A DNA stretch of 14,505 bases from Planctomycetota bacterium (lineage in GTDB: Bacteria > Planctomycetota > Phycisphaerae > WQYP01), in NCBI GenBank assembly GCA_021798635.1, contig JAJZGH010000117.1:1-14505 (forward strand), written 5' to 3'. Within the stretch, counting starts at the first letter, position 1. Each line of letters starts with the position of its first letter. Below the pieces are notes generated by a model. The model ran no database searches, had not been told where the DNA came from, and saw nothing but the letters and a program-made list of their open reading frames with translations. The position numbers and the translations under genes were made by a program. Shown here piece after piece: positions 14,196 through 14,505 of the stretch.

Positions 14196-14315
14196 GTGGC
14201 AATTTTTCCGGGCACCCCGCATCAACTCGACCGGCGAGCCGCCGGGTTTATCCCGGTGGGCTTCAGCATTCCTGTGAAAAGGCGGCTTTTTTACCCCGCC
14301 CGGAAAAATTGCCAC
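14196..14315. repeat. 120-bp element with perfect 18-bp terminal inverted repeats
   Basis: GTGGCAATTTTTCCGGGC (14196-14213) is repeated exactly inverted at 14298-14315. Including flanking bases the similarity extends to about 24 nt with two mismatches. Inside are a CCGGG-TTTAT-CCCGG hairpin and an AGCCGCC...GGCGGCT pairing followed by a T-run (14285-14292), so one strand could also fold as a terminator. TCAGCG occurs on both sides (14187-14192 and 14322-14327). The architecture fits a REP/MITE-type intergenic repeat; no transposase is encoded. The other bases of 14128-14505 show one more 7-bp hairpin (14327-14344, CGAACAA/TTGTTCG), a repeated CGTCGGCCG near 14400 and 14470, and no convincing gene. 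Confidence 0.65.
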
Positions 14316-14505
14316 GCCCCCTTCAGCGAACAAGCTATTGTTCGGCACGTCAAACCGGGGTATTGTAATTCGATGCGAAAGTGTGCCTGACAAATAATTT
14401 CGTCGGCCGTATTTCGGAGCGCCCATTGGGTATTGAAGAGCTAACACACCTGGATCAACCGCAGGCGGATAAATGTCCGTCGGCCGAATTGTGGGTGGAT
14501 CAGTA

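Noticed and set aside
14187..14447. Minus-strand frame running through the inverted-repeat element
   Set aside because: It reads directly through both 18-bp inverted repeats and their hairpins, which explains the open frame. No family or RBS is seen.

Overview
The window looks like a chromosomal segment of a Planctomycetota bacterium, probably Phycisphaerae-like. This is inferred from a mix of features: a PEP-CTERM surface protein, a LuxR-type regulator with a C-terminal HTH, a ChdC/HemQ-type coproheme decarboxylase, RNase Y, a DUF58 protein, a tiny Lys/Ser-rich basic peptide, and moderate-to-high GC with variable Shine-Dalgarno use. No rRNA, tRNA, CRISPR array or transposase gene was found. 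The class assignment is inference; no marker gene fixes it.

Layout. Positions 1-640 are a scrambled accessory edge: an inverted repeat, the 5' part of an S23/four-helix-bundle (23S rRNA intervening-sequence type) gene, and an antisense small lipoprotein ORF whose 3' end overlaps it. Positions 642-2355 (minus) hold a two-gene module: an SMC/OLD-like AAA ATPase overlapping by 8 nt a 185-aa protein with a TOPRIM-like residue pattern. The ATPase has a good sigma70-type promoter with a predicted start point almost at its ATG. I regard this pair as a candidate, possibly undescribed, defence-type module. A 370-nt divergent gap separates it from chdC (2726-3538, plus) and an unknown single-pass membrane protein (3613-4569).

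Positions 4570-5286 contain no convincing gene but carry a perfect hairpin, a consensus-like promoter and a chain of hairpins. This is a long leader, or a possible small RNA, ahead of a tight rny-recG-DUF58 operon (5287-9919; gaps of 13 and 9 nt). A 20-bp palindrome and A/T runs follow. Next come a promoter, a strong RBS and a 34-aa Lys/Ser-rich peptide gene, closed by a clear intrinsic terminator (10177-10202).

Positions 10339-11220 (minus) encode a PEP-CTERM protein. It is divergent from a LuxR-type regulator (11438-12277, plus), and each has a recognisable promoter. Tandem 11-nt repeats exactly 30 nt apart bracket the regulator's promoter. A TatA-family gene follows (12451-12759) and is closed by two hairpins. 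It converges with a minus-strand gene (12820-14127) for a multi-pass membrane protein of unknown function, whose start may also be leaderless. The right edge (14128-14505) has no clear gene but contains a 120-bp element bounded by perfect 18-bp inverted repeats, resembling a REP/MITE-type repeat.

Functional picture. The core housekeeping part is heme maturation (ChdC), mRNA turnover (RNase Y), replication-fork repair (RecG) and protein export (TatA). It is interleaved with surface display (PEP-CTERM), a basic DNA-binding-like peptide and accessory elements at both ends.
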